Below are positions 13,374-24,900 of a stretch of 64,000 nucleotides of DNA, one piece after another (within the stretch, counting starts at the first letter, position 1; every line of letters starts with the position of its first letter). The stretch is from Dichotomocladium elegans (taxonomy: Eukaryota; Mucoromycota; Mucoromycetes; Mucorales; Lichtheimiaceae), in NCBI GenBank assembly GCA_025716815.1, contig JAIXMN010000012.1, positions 992,001 to 1,056,000 on the forward strand. Direction: 5' to 3'. A program made the position numbers and the translations under genes. Under the pieces are notes generated by a model. The model saw nothing but the letters and a program-made list of their open reading frames with translations, had not been told where the DNA came from and did not search any database.

Positions 13374-14918
13374 ATGGCATCCAAGGAGCTTAAAACGACC
13401 GAAGATTATTTTCAAGAGCAGTATGAATGTCTCCTGAAAGATAAACATTTCCGTCTTATCAAGGTGGAATATGACGATGAAGACCGGGAAAAGATCAAAT
13501 CTTTGACGCGGGTGACCCCTGCCTTGGATCCGGAGATTGCCGCGGATGTTAGAAGCATGGGATGGCGCTGCCTCTCGCACGTATGGGGCTCACCAGAAGA
13601 CTGGGTCGAATGGGAGGATTCGAACGTAATTGATAAAGAGAGCGGCGATGTTATCAGCGTGCGGGTATTGCCCTCCAAGCCTCTTTTCATCCAGATAGCG
13701 CTACAAGAACATGGTGGCTACTGGTGGATCGATGTTTTTTGCGCACAAAGCAGCACACCACTTGTTATCATGGGCTCTATTTACAGATTCTGTATCAACT
13801 GCATTGCTCTTCTCGATTGCCCATATGACACATTCTACGGAAGGAACATTTGGCCACTCAGGGAAGCTACGGAGATATGCGTTCAGAATATCGAGGAGGC
13901 AGCATACGGTTATCTCGATATGATTCAGAAGGCGAACAACGAAGACGTTGCGAGCGTCAGCTGGGAGCAGGTTTTAAAGGACTTGCTGGATTGGCCGAGC
14001 AGGAACAACATGGAAAAGACCAACGAGAGACTGCAAGAATTCAAGGATTCTTATGCAACAACATCAAAACAGGAGCAGTTCTTGGATTCATTGATGGAAC
14101 TCACCGCAGACGAGAAGTGCGACACTGCGAGACGCTTCTTTTGGGGCGATGACGATTGCGAATTCCACTACGAAGCCCGGAAAAAGCTACTGTATGTTCT
14201 CGATCGGCACACGACGACGGCTCTTGATGAGGCTACAGACCATCTGGCTTGTTTTCTTGAGAGTCAATGGATGAACCGCATATGGACCCTCCAGGAAGCC
14301 GCTCTCCCGAGGTATTGTTCGGCTCCTTCCAATACCGCGGGTTACAAAGGTGCAGAGACAGCTTCTTTTCAAGGCTGGGCGACTATCTTCAGAGGACTTA
14401 TACATGTCGTAGCGAAGGCCTTCGATTTTTGGATTGATGGAAATATTGATATGAAGCTGGACTTTGGATACAAACACCAGTCGCCAAGAGAGCTCCTGAA
14501 CCGTTACCAGGAGCAAGACCCGGTAATGGCACGTATTTATAGCGACTATAGGAAGTTGCTTGAGCCGGCAATCATATTCGGCTACCACGCATCTCCCGCA
14601 GAAGACGAGACTGTCAACAATGCTTACTCGCGCGCGCTCATTCTCAACTTATTTGCAACTTCTCAGCGAAAGGCACTCTATCCTGTGGACTACGTCTATG
14701 GCGTACTTGGCGTCTTGGACATTGATATCCCACGTCTGGAAGACCCCAAAGAGATCTGGGAGATCTTCTCCAATAAGATCCGTGAAAACTACCCTCACGT
14801 CCATGTTCCTGAAAACGTTGATCTCGGCAATGCAACAAGAATGGAAGATGTTTTTGGAGATTTTGCATTTAACCTCGAGAATAACGTGTCATCAGACGTG
14901 ATACAGTATTTTTCTTAA
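13374..14918 (+). CDS. HET-domain protein, single exon
   Basis: A 514-residue intronless protein with the three sequence blocks of the HET (heterokaryon incompatibility) domain. From the start used here, block 1 is WRCLSHVWG (LSHVWG at 67-72), block 2 is YWWIDVFCAQ followed by MGSIYRFC (about 116-140), and block 3 is MNRIWTLQEAAL (about 300-311). HET domains are TIR-related and in ascomycetes set off cell death during allorecognition. Usual block 2 has C-I-D-Q; here it is C-A-Q, so activity is uncertain. The C-terminal 200 residues are not recognised. ATG 13374 (aaaaATGgc) has the better context; ATG 13347 adds nine residues in frame. Repeat-rich sequence lies downstream. Confidence 0.75.
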   Translation: MASKELKTTEDYFQEQYECLLKDKHFRLIKVEYDDEDREKIKSLTRVTPALDPEIAADVRSMGWRCLSHVWGSPEDWVEWEDSNVIDKESGDVISVRVLPSKPLFIQIALQEHGGYWWIDVFCAQSSTPLVIMGSIYRFCINCIALLDCPYDTFYGRNIWPLREATEICVQNIEEAAYGYLDMIQKANNEDVASVSWEQVLKDLLDWPSRNNMEKTNERLQEFKDSYATTSKQEQFLDSLMELTADEKCDTARRFFWGDDDCEFHYEARKKLLYVLDRHTTTALDEATDHLACFLESQWMNRIWTLQEAALPRYCSAPSNTAGYKGAETASFQGWATIFRGLIHVVAKAFDFWIDGNIDMKLDFGYKHQSPRELLNRYQEQDPVMARIYSDYRKLLEPAIIFGYHASPAEDETVNNAYSRALILNLFATSQRKALYPVDYVYGVLGVLDIDIPRLEDPKEIWEIFSNKIRENYPHVHVPENVDLGNATRMEDVFGDFAFNLENNVSSDVIQYFS

Positions 14919-15440
14919 TCTTCCGAGCTTTACTGAACGAAGACATTTCTAATTGATTTTTTCCTTGTCATTTCACCAATGGAACTTTCTGTTCAAAGGA
15001 TACGGACGTCCTGTGATCTTCTGGAAAATGAGATCCGGGCGTATCAGTTCACCGTCTTCTTTAAGCAACTAGGAAACATAGCCAAATTAATATGAAATAA
15101 AAGAGGCTTCAGGTACTTTTATTTTCCAAAAATAAATTTCGCATAATAATTACCCTTCCCTTTACACTTTGACTTACCAATTCATCTCACTCACACCAGG
15201 CGTATCCAGATGCACACATGATGATACTATTCTTTTCCTTTGTTTGGCGCGGACGGCTGCGGGAGTCTCGGGCTACATGTAATCATGCCTGATGCTCAGT
15301 ACCCAAGTAGCTGAAAAATCTCAAGTTTATCCTTGTCGGTGTAGCCGCGCTTGAGCTCTGCTTCTTTCATATCATTCCGTCTCAAGAAGCATGAGTTGCA
15401 GTCCTGAAGTTGCGTTTTGCCCAAAGCAAATGTCGCACCC
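14919..15440. other. Intergenic, no gene seen
   Basis: AT-rich sequence after the HET gene. Nothing coding was recognised; transposon debris begins around 15440. Confidence 0.4.
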
Positions 15441-15615
15441 TTTCCTTTATACACATTTTACACTCTGAAATGAGCAAATCCATCTCGTACCATGAGCAAG
15501 GCCATGTTGCTGACGGGACAATGTATTCTCTCCAGTCCGTTTGTTTCTCGCACAGAAGGAGCAAGCCAGACATTGTTGCTATGCGAAAGGATATAGATAC
15601 TCAGATGGCATGATC
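15440..15615 (+). mobile_element. Relic of a DDE transposon, 5' part
   Basis: This stretch matches the 5' part of the relic at 53.9-54.8 kb by eye. Both have a TTACA/TTACACTCTGAAA.GAGCAA-type start, a region ending TCTCGCA, and nearly identical codons for PDIVAMRKDID here and PDVVATRKDID there. No catalytic part remains here. It is probably a fragment of the same IS630/Tc1-like family. Confidence 0.45.
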
Positions 15616-15742
15616 ATCGTCTGCCCACCATGTTCATAATCCCGTAGACGAAGGCTTGGCTTCCTCCAATGATGATGACGGGCCCGAGCTGCAGCATATG
15701 GGCGCATCGGCGCACCACCACCGTGCATGACAAGCACGGTGT

Positions 15743-16490
15743 CCGGCAAACAGAGCGACCGGTGGAGGCATTCGAGCCTGAACTTGCGCGCCTCGCTGCC
15801 TATCAGCCAGAAGCAGGCCGGATGCGCATTTTGATGCTAGCGTTACGACGCAAGTTTGGAAAGGAGACGATACGTGCGATCGGGAAACGGTGGCTGCACC
15901 CATAAAACGCGCTACGTATCACGAATCCCATCCGTGTGTTAAGCGTTGGCGGGGAACTTTTAAGCTGCATGGGTTCAGGGTGCTCCGACCGCCTGCAGTC
16001 CTTCAGGCATGTTCCCCACCCCCACCCCCCAATCCGCGACCATGGAACTTCAGGAACATTCTCCTGACGGTGATCTGCAGGATGCGGCTGCTACTGGTGA
16101 CGTGAGGTCACGAATGAAATACTAGCGCAAAGGCTGACATCCACCGTTACGACTAAAGAACGTTCGAGTCCTGTTATCGCAAGGTTAAGATGCAATGAAC
16201 AAGACGATTAGGCCACTCTTCCATTCGATGAATGAACATGAGGCATCCACGTAAAGACGCGTCGGCTGGGCGGACAACGCTGTTGAAGCAATACAGCCTG
16301 CGACGAGACAGCATAGTAATAAGCTTGATCTTTTACCATTCTGCGTACATTCCCGTTTCACCCTTTCTCCCCCTCCCCATGTTCATCGGTGCACAGGCAA
16401 ACGTCTCGGCTTGCTAAACCCAAATACTATACACATTGGTGGTGTGATATCCATCATCGCATGGCGCAAATTTGATTCCAAATAAAAGTA
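15743..16490 (+). pseudogene. Collapsed Fanzor copy with conserved 3' tail
   Basis: A decayed, internally deleted relative of the Fanzor at 48.1-50.3 kb. Similarity begins at CCGGCAAA, skips about 20 codons, continues as LRRKFGKET (15840-15880) and WRGTFKLHGFRV near 15945-15985, then jumps from NPRPW directly to NFRNILL, losing the zinc-ribbon cysteines and the RuvC-III aspartate. Frameshifts and stops are present. After the C-terminal region the non-coding tail is still alignable: CTGTTATCGCAAGG, AAGATGCAATGAACAAG, GGCCACTCTTCCATTCGATGAATG, and a right end ATGGCGCAAATTTGATT.CCAAATAAAAGTA at about 16460-16490. Confidence 0.7.
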
Positions 16491-17203
16491 GGAAAGCCGC
16501 CAGCCATATAGGCATAGCACATTAGGGAGCGCATCCATGGTCGGCAGCAGGGGATGCTATGACATGATGATCCCTGCGGCTTCATTAGCTTTCTAGGTCC
16601 GGTATTGGACTGCATATGCTTTATTGCAATGTGTGCATTGCTGGGAACGATGAGATGTGCCCGCACTGTCTTGCAGCACAACCGTCCTACTTTTGCTGAG
16701 TTTCCTTGCTTCAGTCTGCAATCCAGATGATAAAGTTCGACACGCAATCGAGACACCCACTCTAGCAACGCGGGAAAAGGCCATTATTCTCATTCACCTG
16801 TCAGCCTTCGGTTTGAATAAGCGATTCCTGCCTTGGGTGGAATGTATCCAAGAGAATCCATAAGTTCAAGAGAGATGTATGACTTCTATTCTTAATGGCA
16901 CGGCAACTTCGGAGCTGGCAGGGCATGCATGACTTTGGGTTGTGACAAATAAAGTATAAAGTAAGATTCCGGTTGAACAATATTAAGTAAAAGAACTACA
17001 CACAGAAAGAAGAGACAGGGGATGGGAAGGTATTGGAGTGGGGAGAATGTGCCTGATCTGTGATCCCGCTAAAAGGAGGTATATAATAATTTATATGTGT
17101 CCGTTGAGTGTGTGTGTGTGTGTGTGTGTGCGTATATGTGGGCACAGATGCTTGAAATAGGATATGAGAAAGGACGGGAAAGGAAGGGATTGGACGTGTT
17201 CCT
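16491..17203. other. Intergenic, gpb1 3' flank
   Basis: No supported gene. The last 220 bp are probably the 3' UTR of the G-beta gene and contain a GT microsatellite. Confidence 0.4.
17108..17130. repeat. (GT)n microsatellite
   Basis: An uninterrupted GT run about 75 bp past the G-beta stop codon, probably in its 3' UTR. Confidence 0.9.
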
Positions 17204-18438
17204 TTACGCCCATACACGCAAGGTTGCATCCCAGCTACCGGTGCACAAGGCCATACCATCACCTGAGACACCCAGACATGATACACGGTTCTCATGGGCA
17301 GAAAGGACCCCAACACGTTCGCCCTTGAGAGTATCCCAGACGTTACAATTATAGTCGTCGTAGCCTCCAAAGAGCAGCCGTCCTGAAACCGAAAAGTCGA
17401 TGGACGTGATGCCGCAGAGGATTGACTCATGGGTGTATACGGCCATTTCACAATCCGCCCGCAGATCAAACAGTCTGCACGTCGCATCATCGGATCCCGT
17501 TGCAAATGCATCTCCGTTGGGGAAGAATTGCACGCAATTTACGTCAGACTCGTGGCCAGTGAACGTCTGCACGCATCGCTTAGTCCGAATATCCCATACT
17601 TTAGCCGTTGAGTCGCAAGCGCCGCTGACAAACACGTTGGGGTTTGGACCGAGTGAGATGCTACAAGATCAAAACAAAAAAAAAATCAGAGAGGGAAGGC
17701 AGTTTTCTCTAGCATGCGCATCGTAACTATTTTACCTCATGACATCGTTAGCATGATCAGCAAACTCTTCGGTCTTGACACCAGCATCGATGTCCCAGAG
17801 CATGCAGGTCTTGTCGCCAGAGGACGTCAAGATCTGCCGATCGTTGATGAATCGGCAGCAACTCAAGTAGCCCGTGTGCGCAGAGAGCTCGCGGGACGGA
17901 CGCGCAGGGCCGTCGCGGGACCGCAGGTTGTAGATGGAGCAGATATTATCCAGGCCGCCGCAGGCGACGAGGTTGCTCGAGGGCGAGTAGGCGCATGTCA
18001 TGACCCATGACGACCGTAGCGGGATCGCGTGAACCTTGTTGGACGAGTAGGCATCCCACACAATCAGTTTTCCGTCTTGGGACGCCGACACTACGTGCCG
18101 CTGGTCGCTTGCCCAATGCATCGAATAAATCTTCGCCAGATGACCCTTGAGCGTCCGTCGCACTTTCATCACAACTCGTGGCAGCGGCTCAACGTCTCTG
18201 GCCATCTCTTCTACTGTTTGCGAAGTGGAGGAAAGGGGGATCAAGGAGGAAGGAATGTGTTCCCTGTCAGTGCGCAAGAGAATGGACAAAGAGCAGAGAG
18301 AATGATATGAATAAAATGATACTTGCAAGTTGCGTCCGCCAGGGCTTCTTTGCGTTGCTTTATTCTGTCTTTCAAGGCCTCCGCTTCACGCCGAGCAGCC
18401 GCAATGCGTTCAGGAATGTCAGTGTCATTCATGTTCAT
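17204..18438 (-). CDS. gpb1: Heterotrimeric G protein beta subunit
   Basis: Seven-bladed WD40 G-beta that pairs with G-gamma at the plasma membrane and signals in mating, nutrient and growth pathways. The start [24 protein letters not shown] is the usual N-terminal coiled coil. Exon 1 is 18438-18327, exon 2 18213-17735 and exon 3 17660-17204. The exon 1-2 junction gives [19 protein letters not shown], which needs a GC donor (GCAAGT). WD repeats include [79 protein letters not shown] and [14 protein letters not shown]. Length is normal (about 350 residues). The in-frame upstream codons to 18510 look like leader, not protein. Confidence 0.95.
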
Positions 18439-18851
18439 TGTCAACAAAGGAGGTAAGAAAAAGAAGAGAAGAAAAAAGAGAATGGGAAGAGGGCAACAGG
18501 AGAAGCGCAAATATATTCGGACAGGGGAGAGAAAGGGGAATAAGGGAAAAGAGTTTTTCGTAGAATGAAAAAATTAGACAGATGCAATTGTGCAACCCTG
18601 TTTCCATGTTACTCAAGTAGCGTCGATGTCCTACCAAGTACGTACAACAATCTCCAAAGGCAGCTTCGTCGCTTTTTGTATCAATCCTCTGCATTTCCGG
18701 CTCCTTTAGGCGAAGGGCACACAAAAAAAAATGACGATAAAGGCAACGTAATTCTGTTTTGTTTCTCTGCTCCTTAATCTTTTACGGTTACACAGCACGC
18801 AGAGGGATCAACATTCAGCTTATCCTCCCCTAATAAAATAGGGGGAGAGCG

Positions 18852-21542
18852 TCACATCTGATTTCGTAGTAATTGTTCAATCACAATGTGAAGAGCCCAC
18901 ACCCACTCGTTCTTTTCATGTCGACTGCGTGCCAGGAACTGGTATGTCTCCCCATGCTGTTGATGGAACTGATTGTGCTGCGTCTGTTGGCCATAGACTA
19001 TTACTCGCTGCCGTCGTGGGCTGAATACCTTCCGTGTATTGGGTTTCCACAAGGAGAACAAGCATTCGTCACTCGAATGGCTCGCAGCAACGCCGTCTGC
19101 GAAAATCCGGGGCGGTATTGCCTCTACCTCCCCTCCAATTGAAGATGTGTAAACATAGCAGTCGCTAACGTCGAGTTTGCCTTTGCGCGCATGCACTGCC
19201 GTCTGAATGGGCTGGCATGTCATACTTGCTCGCTCAAAAGGATTAAAATACAATAAATAGCCGTTCGCAGTAAGAACAAATATCTTTTTGGAAAAGGTTC
19301 CCCGGGACCTGGGTTGAAAGTACATAATCCCTGATTTCTAACCAACGTGTCAATGACCTTAATTCCCATCGACATCAATCATACATTACCACAACGTCTC
19401 GACATCGTGTGTACCAGCAAATACTCCATATTCGTGTGTCCACCTCAGGTTTCTTGTACAGATCCTTGACTGCTTCGTCTACTCCTTTAACCGTCTGTTG
19501 GTATTGATTGCTGAGGATGTCTGCAGAGTCCTGGTTTGCCTGGATATCCCGCTCAGCCTCATGTTGTGCTCGCCAATATAGGCTCAAGTCTGTCAGGGAT
19601 CGAACCCACGCATCGCATGTCTCTGGAGTTTCTGACTACAAAATGGAACAAAAGAGATTAGTTATACAAGCAACAGGTCTCGGGTATCATGGAATATACC
19701 TCAAACTTGAGCACAATACCGTTGTTCATGACCATTTCTAGCAATGGCTTGCCACGGGTGCGGACGGAATATCCCATCACAGGCGTTGTCGAGTCTGCCA
19801 TGCTGCTACACGCCGAATCAGCGGATATCTCCGTCTCTTGAGCATGCATTTCTTCCTCCTCTTCGAAGGAACGGCGGACGTAGGACATCTCGGTCAAGTC
19901 GATTATCCTTGAAGCCTCTGTCATAAGAGTCATTCGTCGACTGAGCTCGTCTTTATCAAGTTGATCATGTGAATCGTAGAGCGACAAATACGCCTTCTCT
20001 GGTGTGCAGTCCGTATAATATGCTTGGGATGGACGGTGTGTTGTCTGGGCGAAATGCGTCACCACGAAGAGGAATTGTTCAAAAGACGCAATATATACCT
20101 GACGTCGCCGTTTCAGTTTGGTTGAACTAAGTTGCTTGCCGAAAAAAGTAGTTCGGCGGGTCAGGTAGCCTTCCACGGGTGGTGGTTCCTGGATAGAAAT
20201 ATGTGTTCATAAATCAGCAAGCAGAATGAAATAAAACTGTTGAATTTGACTTACGCAGAGTGTTGCCCCATCTGTCAAAATGATATCGCGTGGGGTATGT
20301 TCAACATGTCGCAGCTCCAACCGATGCGTCTAACAGACCATGTCAATACACTGCTCACTTGCTTTTTAATTCAAGCACATTCTTGCCTGCTCAATATGCT
20401 GAGGGGATACAACCAAGTCAATTCGTTTATGTGCATGCTGTGCGCTGTTTCTCCAGTACACCCATTCTGTCCGATTGCCGCGAGTCCAACACATGGCTAG
20501 ATCTTTCCGTTCCCCAAGCTTGGAAGCCAGCTCCTTGCTCCACCTCTCGTCCTTTTCTAACACATCCAAAACAGCCTCCTGTACGCTCTGCAATGTAATG
20601 TCATATCGGATGTCGCTATTCTGCGACGACCAAAGAGGAAGCCGTACTTGCATGTCTAGCATCGAGATATGTACCTCACACCATGGGGAACACACGGGTT
20701 TGGCGTTCTCTGGCAACAGTCGGTATAGCATCATGTACCATTCCCGGCACAGGGTCACTGAGAGCGCACGGAATGAGAACATGGCTGCCATATGACGGGA
20801 CTCTGTTATGGGGTATCGTACGAAGAATGTATAGTCCAGGGGCGATAAAAGACCAAATCGAGTGATCTGTTTTAGGTTGAGACAGTACTCGAGTCGTTGA
20901 CGGGGCCATATCAGGGCCTAAAAAGTAGGAAAGCTTTAGAAGACATAGTGATCGCATTCGTGTGCAGGAGTGGAAATAGAGAAAAACACTTGCCGGTGTC
21001 GAATAGATCTCAAGGTGTGTGTAAGTTAATTTTACACAGTACTGATGCCATTCGTCGATCTGGCGAGCATACTGGTACTTTGTAGGTTGATCATCCAGAT
21101 ATTGCGCGCGTACCGCCCGTCTGCATAGCATATGGCCGCATTTCACTACCGTGTCCGGATCGATCTCCATCTCGTTGGGTACGTGCGGTGGCGCAAAGAT
21201 GATACCAGCTTTGCGGTAATGAAGTGTACGCGGCCGAGAATACAGCTGCTGCTGCTGCTGCTCAGTATCTGGTAGAGGCGAAGCAGGCGAGCTACTCTTC
21301 GTGGTGGCATGACTCGTAAGATCAGTAAATTGATTTCGAGTTATTTCTACAGCAGGAGCCCTGTCTTCTGCATGATTATTATTTTCGCCGTCTGCACAGA
21401 CAATACACAAATTATGCTCGGCCTGTTGCTGTCGAGGCTGCGGCACATCGTTAGCTGAAGGTACTCGCATTTGTGCGGTATGATATGTACTGCTGGACGT
21501 TCCGGAAGCTGATGAAGGCGGTGCAGGAAGTTTTCTATGCAT
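18852..21542 (-). CDS. Multi-PH-domain protein, Spo71/Mug56-like
   Basis: Spo71-type proteins carry tandem or split PH domains and help shape prospore membranes in yeasts. From MHRKLPAPP (21542) a Ser/Gln-rich region leads to GIIFAPPHVPNEMEIDPDTV, then CGHMLCRR...EWHQYCVKLTYTHLEIYST, the first PH-like part. Its halves are separated by introns; later parts include SFRALSVTLCREWYMMLYRLL. A second module begins PVEGYLTRRTTFFGK, with a long acidic insert, KPLLEMVMNNGIVLKFEVYS and a WVRSLTDLSLYWRAQHEAE helix. A third, RGTFSKKIFVLTANGYLLYFN...YQFLARSRHEKNEWVWALHIVIEQ, ends at 18852. An upstream exon (about 21887-21680, donor GTAAGA) joins in phase and may hold the true start. Confidence 0.65.
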
Positions 21543-21890
21543 TACAGCCGCCCGGTGATCACACTGAGATGACCAAGGAGGATTGCAAGTCTTTGTTGGG
21601 GTCGATAATGATCTGCATAGCAGTGATCAGAATTGTTAGATAATGAATACATCGAAATACCCGTCCTCTCTTTCTTTCTGAGTCCTGTCTTACGCGTCCA
21701 TGACGGAAGGCAATTGCCCATTTGTTTCATGTTCATGAAAACCTTTATCGCATCGAATGAGAACTCGCTTGCCGCATTGCTTCCGGTGCACACAAGATGC
21801 TTGGTGCATCAAGAACAAAAATATTGGGTCGGAAAAAAGGGAATACTGACGAGGATTTTTCTGCGGTTCAACAATGCGGGAACCCACAGA
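21543..21890 (-). other. Possible 5' coding exon of the Spo71-like gene
   Basis: On the minus strand an open stretch ending GFHEHETNGQLPSVMDA stops at a donor GTAAGAC near 21693. An acceptor at TATGCAG near 21612 joins it in phase to SLSTPTKTCNPPWSSQ, leading into MHRKLPAPP. Phase agreement favours a real exon, but no domain supports it and the start codon is unclear. Confidence 0.35.
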
Positions 21891-21911
21891 CGCATGAATT
21901 GTTTCATTTAA

Positions 21912-24900
21912 AAGGATAGACCAGTCCCAGAGGAGCCATTTTTATTATTATCTTACATAAGCATAAACCAATGGAATGCGCAATACGTTGTTTATGATGA
22001 GACTATTTCCTTCTCCTAAGTGCTTATTTTCTTTTGCTTGTCTACTTGCTGTTCCATTGAGGTTAATCCTTTAGAAAAGTGGACAGAGTGCACACGGTAT
22101 TTTCAAAAATAAATTGACGCAGAAATAGTTCTGGCATCATGCCATCGGCATGAAGACCCCTAAGAATATGTATCATATTCAGACAGGCCGCCATACTCCG
22201 TTTCCACAATCGCTGTCGAGGAACACCCTCTGACATGCTTGCTGTGCAGTTTTGATATGAGCGTCTGCCCAGAGTACGCGATGATATATTATCATTATTG
22301 TTTCAAACTTTTCCGCGAATAAGGTTCATACCTAGCAGGCCATGGTAGATAACATTTGGATTCTCGGTTCTTCGGTATGCGCGTGGGTTAGGTACCCTCC
22401 GGAACGTGGAAAAGCTGCCGTTGTCGCACACGGGGCAAGCATGGCAGCGAAGAGACGTTCGCCGCGCTTGAGAAGTGGTTGGAAGCCAACACTGAGGATT
22501 AGCTAGTGATATCGAACTTGTTGATCAGACCGTAGCTGAGCTTTTCATCAGCTTGATGTCTGTTGATGTACGACGACAAGCAGATTCTCTCCTGGTCGAC
22601 GGCGAAGTGGAAGCTTCGATATTGAATAGGCGACTAGCATCCAGTGGGCGCGGTGTGTTTGCTGTTTGTGTACAAAGTATCTTATAAATTTTACTTTTGC
22701 TACACAGTGAGACATGATAGATCCGATTTTTGGTGTGGGCAAGTGTTTCAAGTCTTCGCAATTAGTCAACGACTGCAGCCGACTTGGATACGCCAGGTTC
22801 AGGCTATTGTTCGGGCTACTCTGGTTTGTCTCAGGATGGCATGCATTTTGGAAATACCTGCATCTGACTTTGGCAGCCGAAGAAGACCTATGTTCGAGGT
22901 ATTCAAAGCAATCGCACAGAGTGCAATAAAACCTAATCTTACATTATGAGTGATAGGGATGTGGTTGGCGTTCATGTTGTTATTTTCTTGTTCTCAGGCC
23001 CTTGTTCTTTTCGGCCACGAGTTATTCCTGCCACGCACGTTTTTGGCTCGCAGTTTAGTTTTGTTTTCCTGAATTTATCTTGAAGCAGTGGTGCTGCAAT
23101 CTATTCTCCGCCCTTGTCTGCTCATTGCTCTACCCTCATACGCACTCTTAACCTCGCGGGCTACATGTGTTCCGTCGTAATTTGACCATACTTCCACAAC
23201 AGGCTTGTGCGGATTCTCCTTGTTTACATGAGGCTCGGTCAGAAGACTAATGGTTAGAACCGAAGATAAAACATTTTGCATAACAAACAATACTTGTGGA
23301 CGAGATCCTTATGGTACAAACCCTCATCTACACACATCATCAACTTGAGTTTACAAAGATACCCAACTTTACTAGCATCCTAACCATGATGATACAGTAC
23401 ATGCTACCAGAATCCATTGTCTGACTCGACCCACCTCCTGGAGCTGGTCTGTGTCGCGTGAAATGTATGCTACTTGCTGCTGCTGCACATCGACGATGGC
23501 TCATCGACGGAGGCATCACACGTCTGACCATCATACATCACTGGAGCAGTCCGATCCTCTTGGCGTGAAAGAAGGACAACGAGGGCAGCTACATGAATAT
23601 CGCTCTTACCCTGGCATGTGTAAAACTCGCGGAAGATCATTTCCCAATAACCCATTTATTCCACACATTTAAGCACATAGCCTTATCGACGGTGTTTACA
23701 GCAATAGATCGGACTAGTGCATCCCACACAAAATATTAAAGATCATTACCGTTCAGTACACATCCCAAGCTGCTCCCTTCGATGTCAGCTTTCTGTCATT
23801 TAAGTATCAAGCTGCCATGGAACGGCTCTTGTCGATCTTTCGGATGTGGCGTTCTTCATTGACATGCCCAGAAATTAGCCCAATGCTTCATCGAGGTCCA
23901 CCTCCTTCCCAACCATGCCTAACATTGCTTCGTTAGCGCAAAGTGTACTTCCAAGGCTTTTTGCATCTCAGATGTAGGTATTACAAACTTTGGATATACG
24001 ACGGTCTTCCCTCGTAATCACATGTCTAGGTTTCCTACAACAATGCGGCCATTGGACCGCTTACACAATGCAGGCGTTCTCTCCTTGTAAACAAAGCTGG
24101 TCGGCTACAAAACGCAGTCTTTTACAGTCAATCCAACGCAAGCCCGCGGGCTCGACGAAAAGCCTTGTAGGTTGCGGAAGATATGCCGCTCTGCAAAGTT
24201 TCAGTCGATGCAGTCGTCAATGCAGACTAAAGATGCAGTGTAAATATTTCGTAATAGTTGAAATGGAGCTTGTACGTTCTGGGAAAAAACGCACAATAAG
24301 ATAACATAGAGTAGGGAAAGGAGTATCTCACTATTGGGGAAGTTATCTCTATTACTCTGAGAACAAGAGCCTGAAGTGTGTTGATGAAAGACAACTGATC
24401 TACAAGCACCAGACAGTCAATGGCCGCTCTTGGCCAAGACCACTTCGCCGTGCTGACAGAAGAAATAATTATCTAATACTCTCCTCTTTGTCCTGTCTGG
24501 AACCGCGACCCATTTGAACCTAACTATCTCCCGACATTGATCTAATGGGTCACACGCATTTCTGATCTGTTGACTCCAAATACCCTATCCTTTTACACAA
24601 CTTAAGTATATATTTGTTCTTAATCATCTATTTCGACTGCACAGATTACCCCAGCGTGGCAAAAAGATTGCCTCTCGAAGAGTAGCTCTGACGGAAAGGA
24701 AATCGTCTATGCTATCCCAAAAGTTGGTAAAATGCTGTAAGTCTCGGACATGAATGTCGTTCCCATACATCACGGAAAGATCTGGATTCGTTTGGATTAC
24801 AGACCGCCTGAGCCACAGGAGGATCGATATTTATAGAGGACAGGATATTCTGCTCTTCCACCATGTATCGATAACAAACTAGACAGCGAAATCATAAAGG

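Noticed and set aside
15720..15750. A 19-bp match, in inverted orientation, to the Fanzor codons for DTVLVM
   Set aside because: It lies within a small palindrome and is not supported by matching flanks; the adjacent same-strand similarity is a better explanation of the region.
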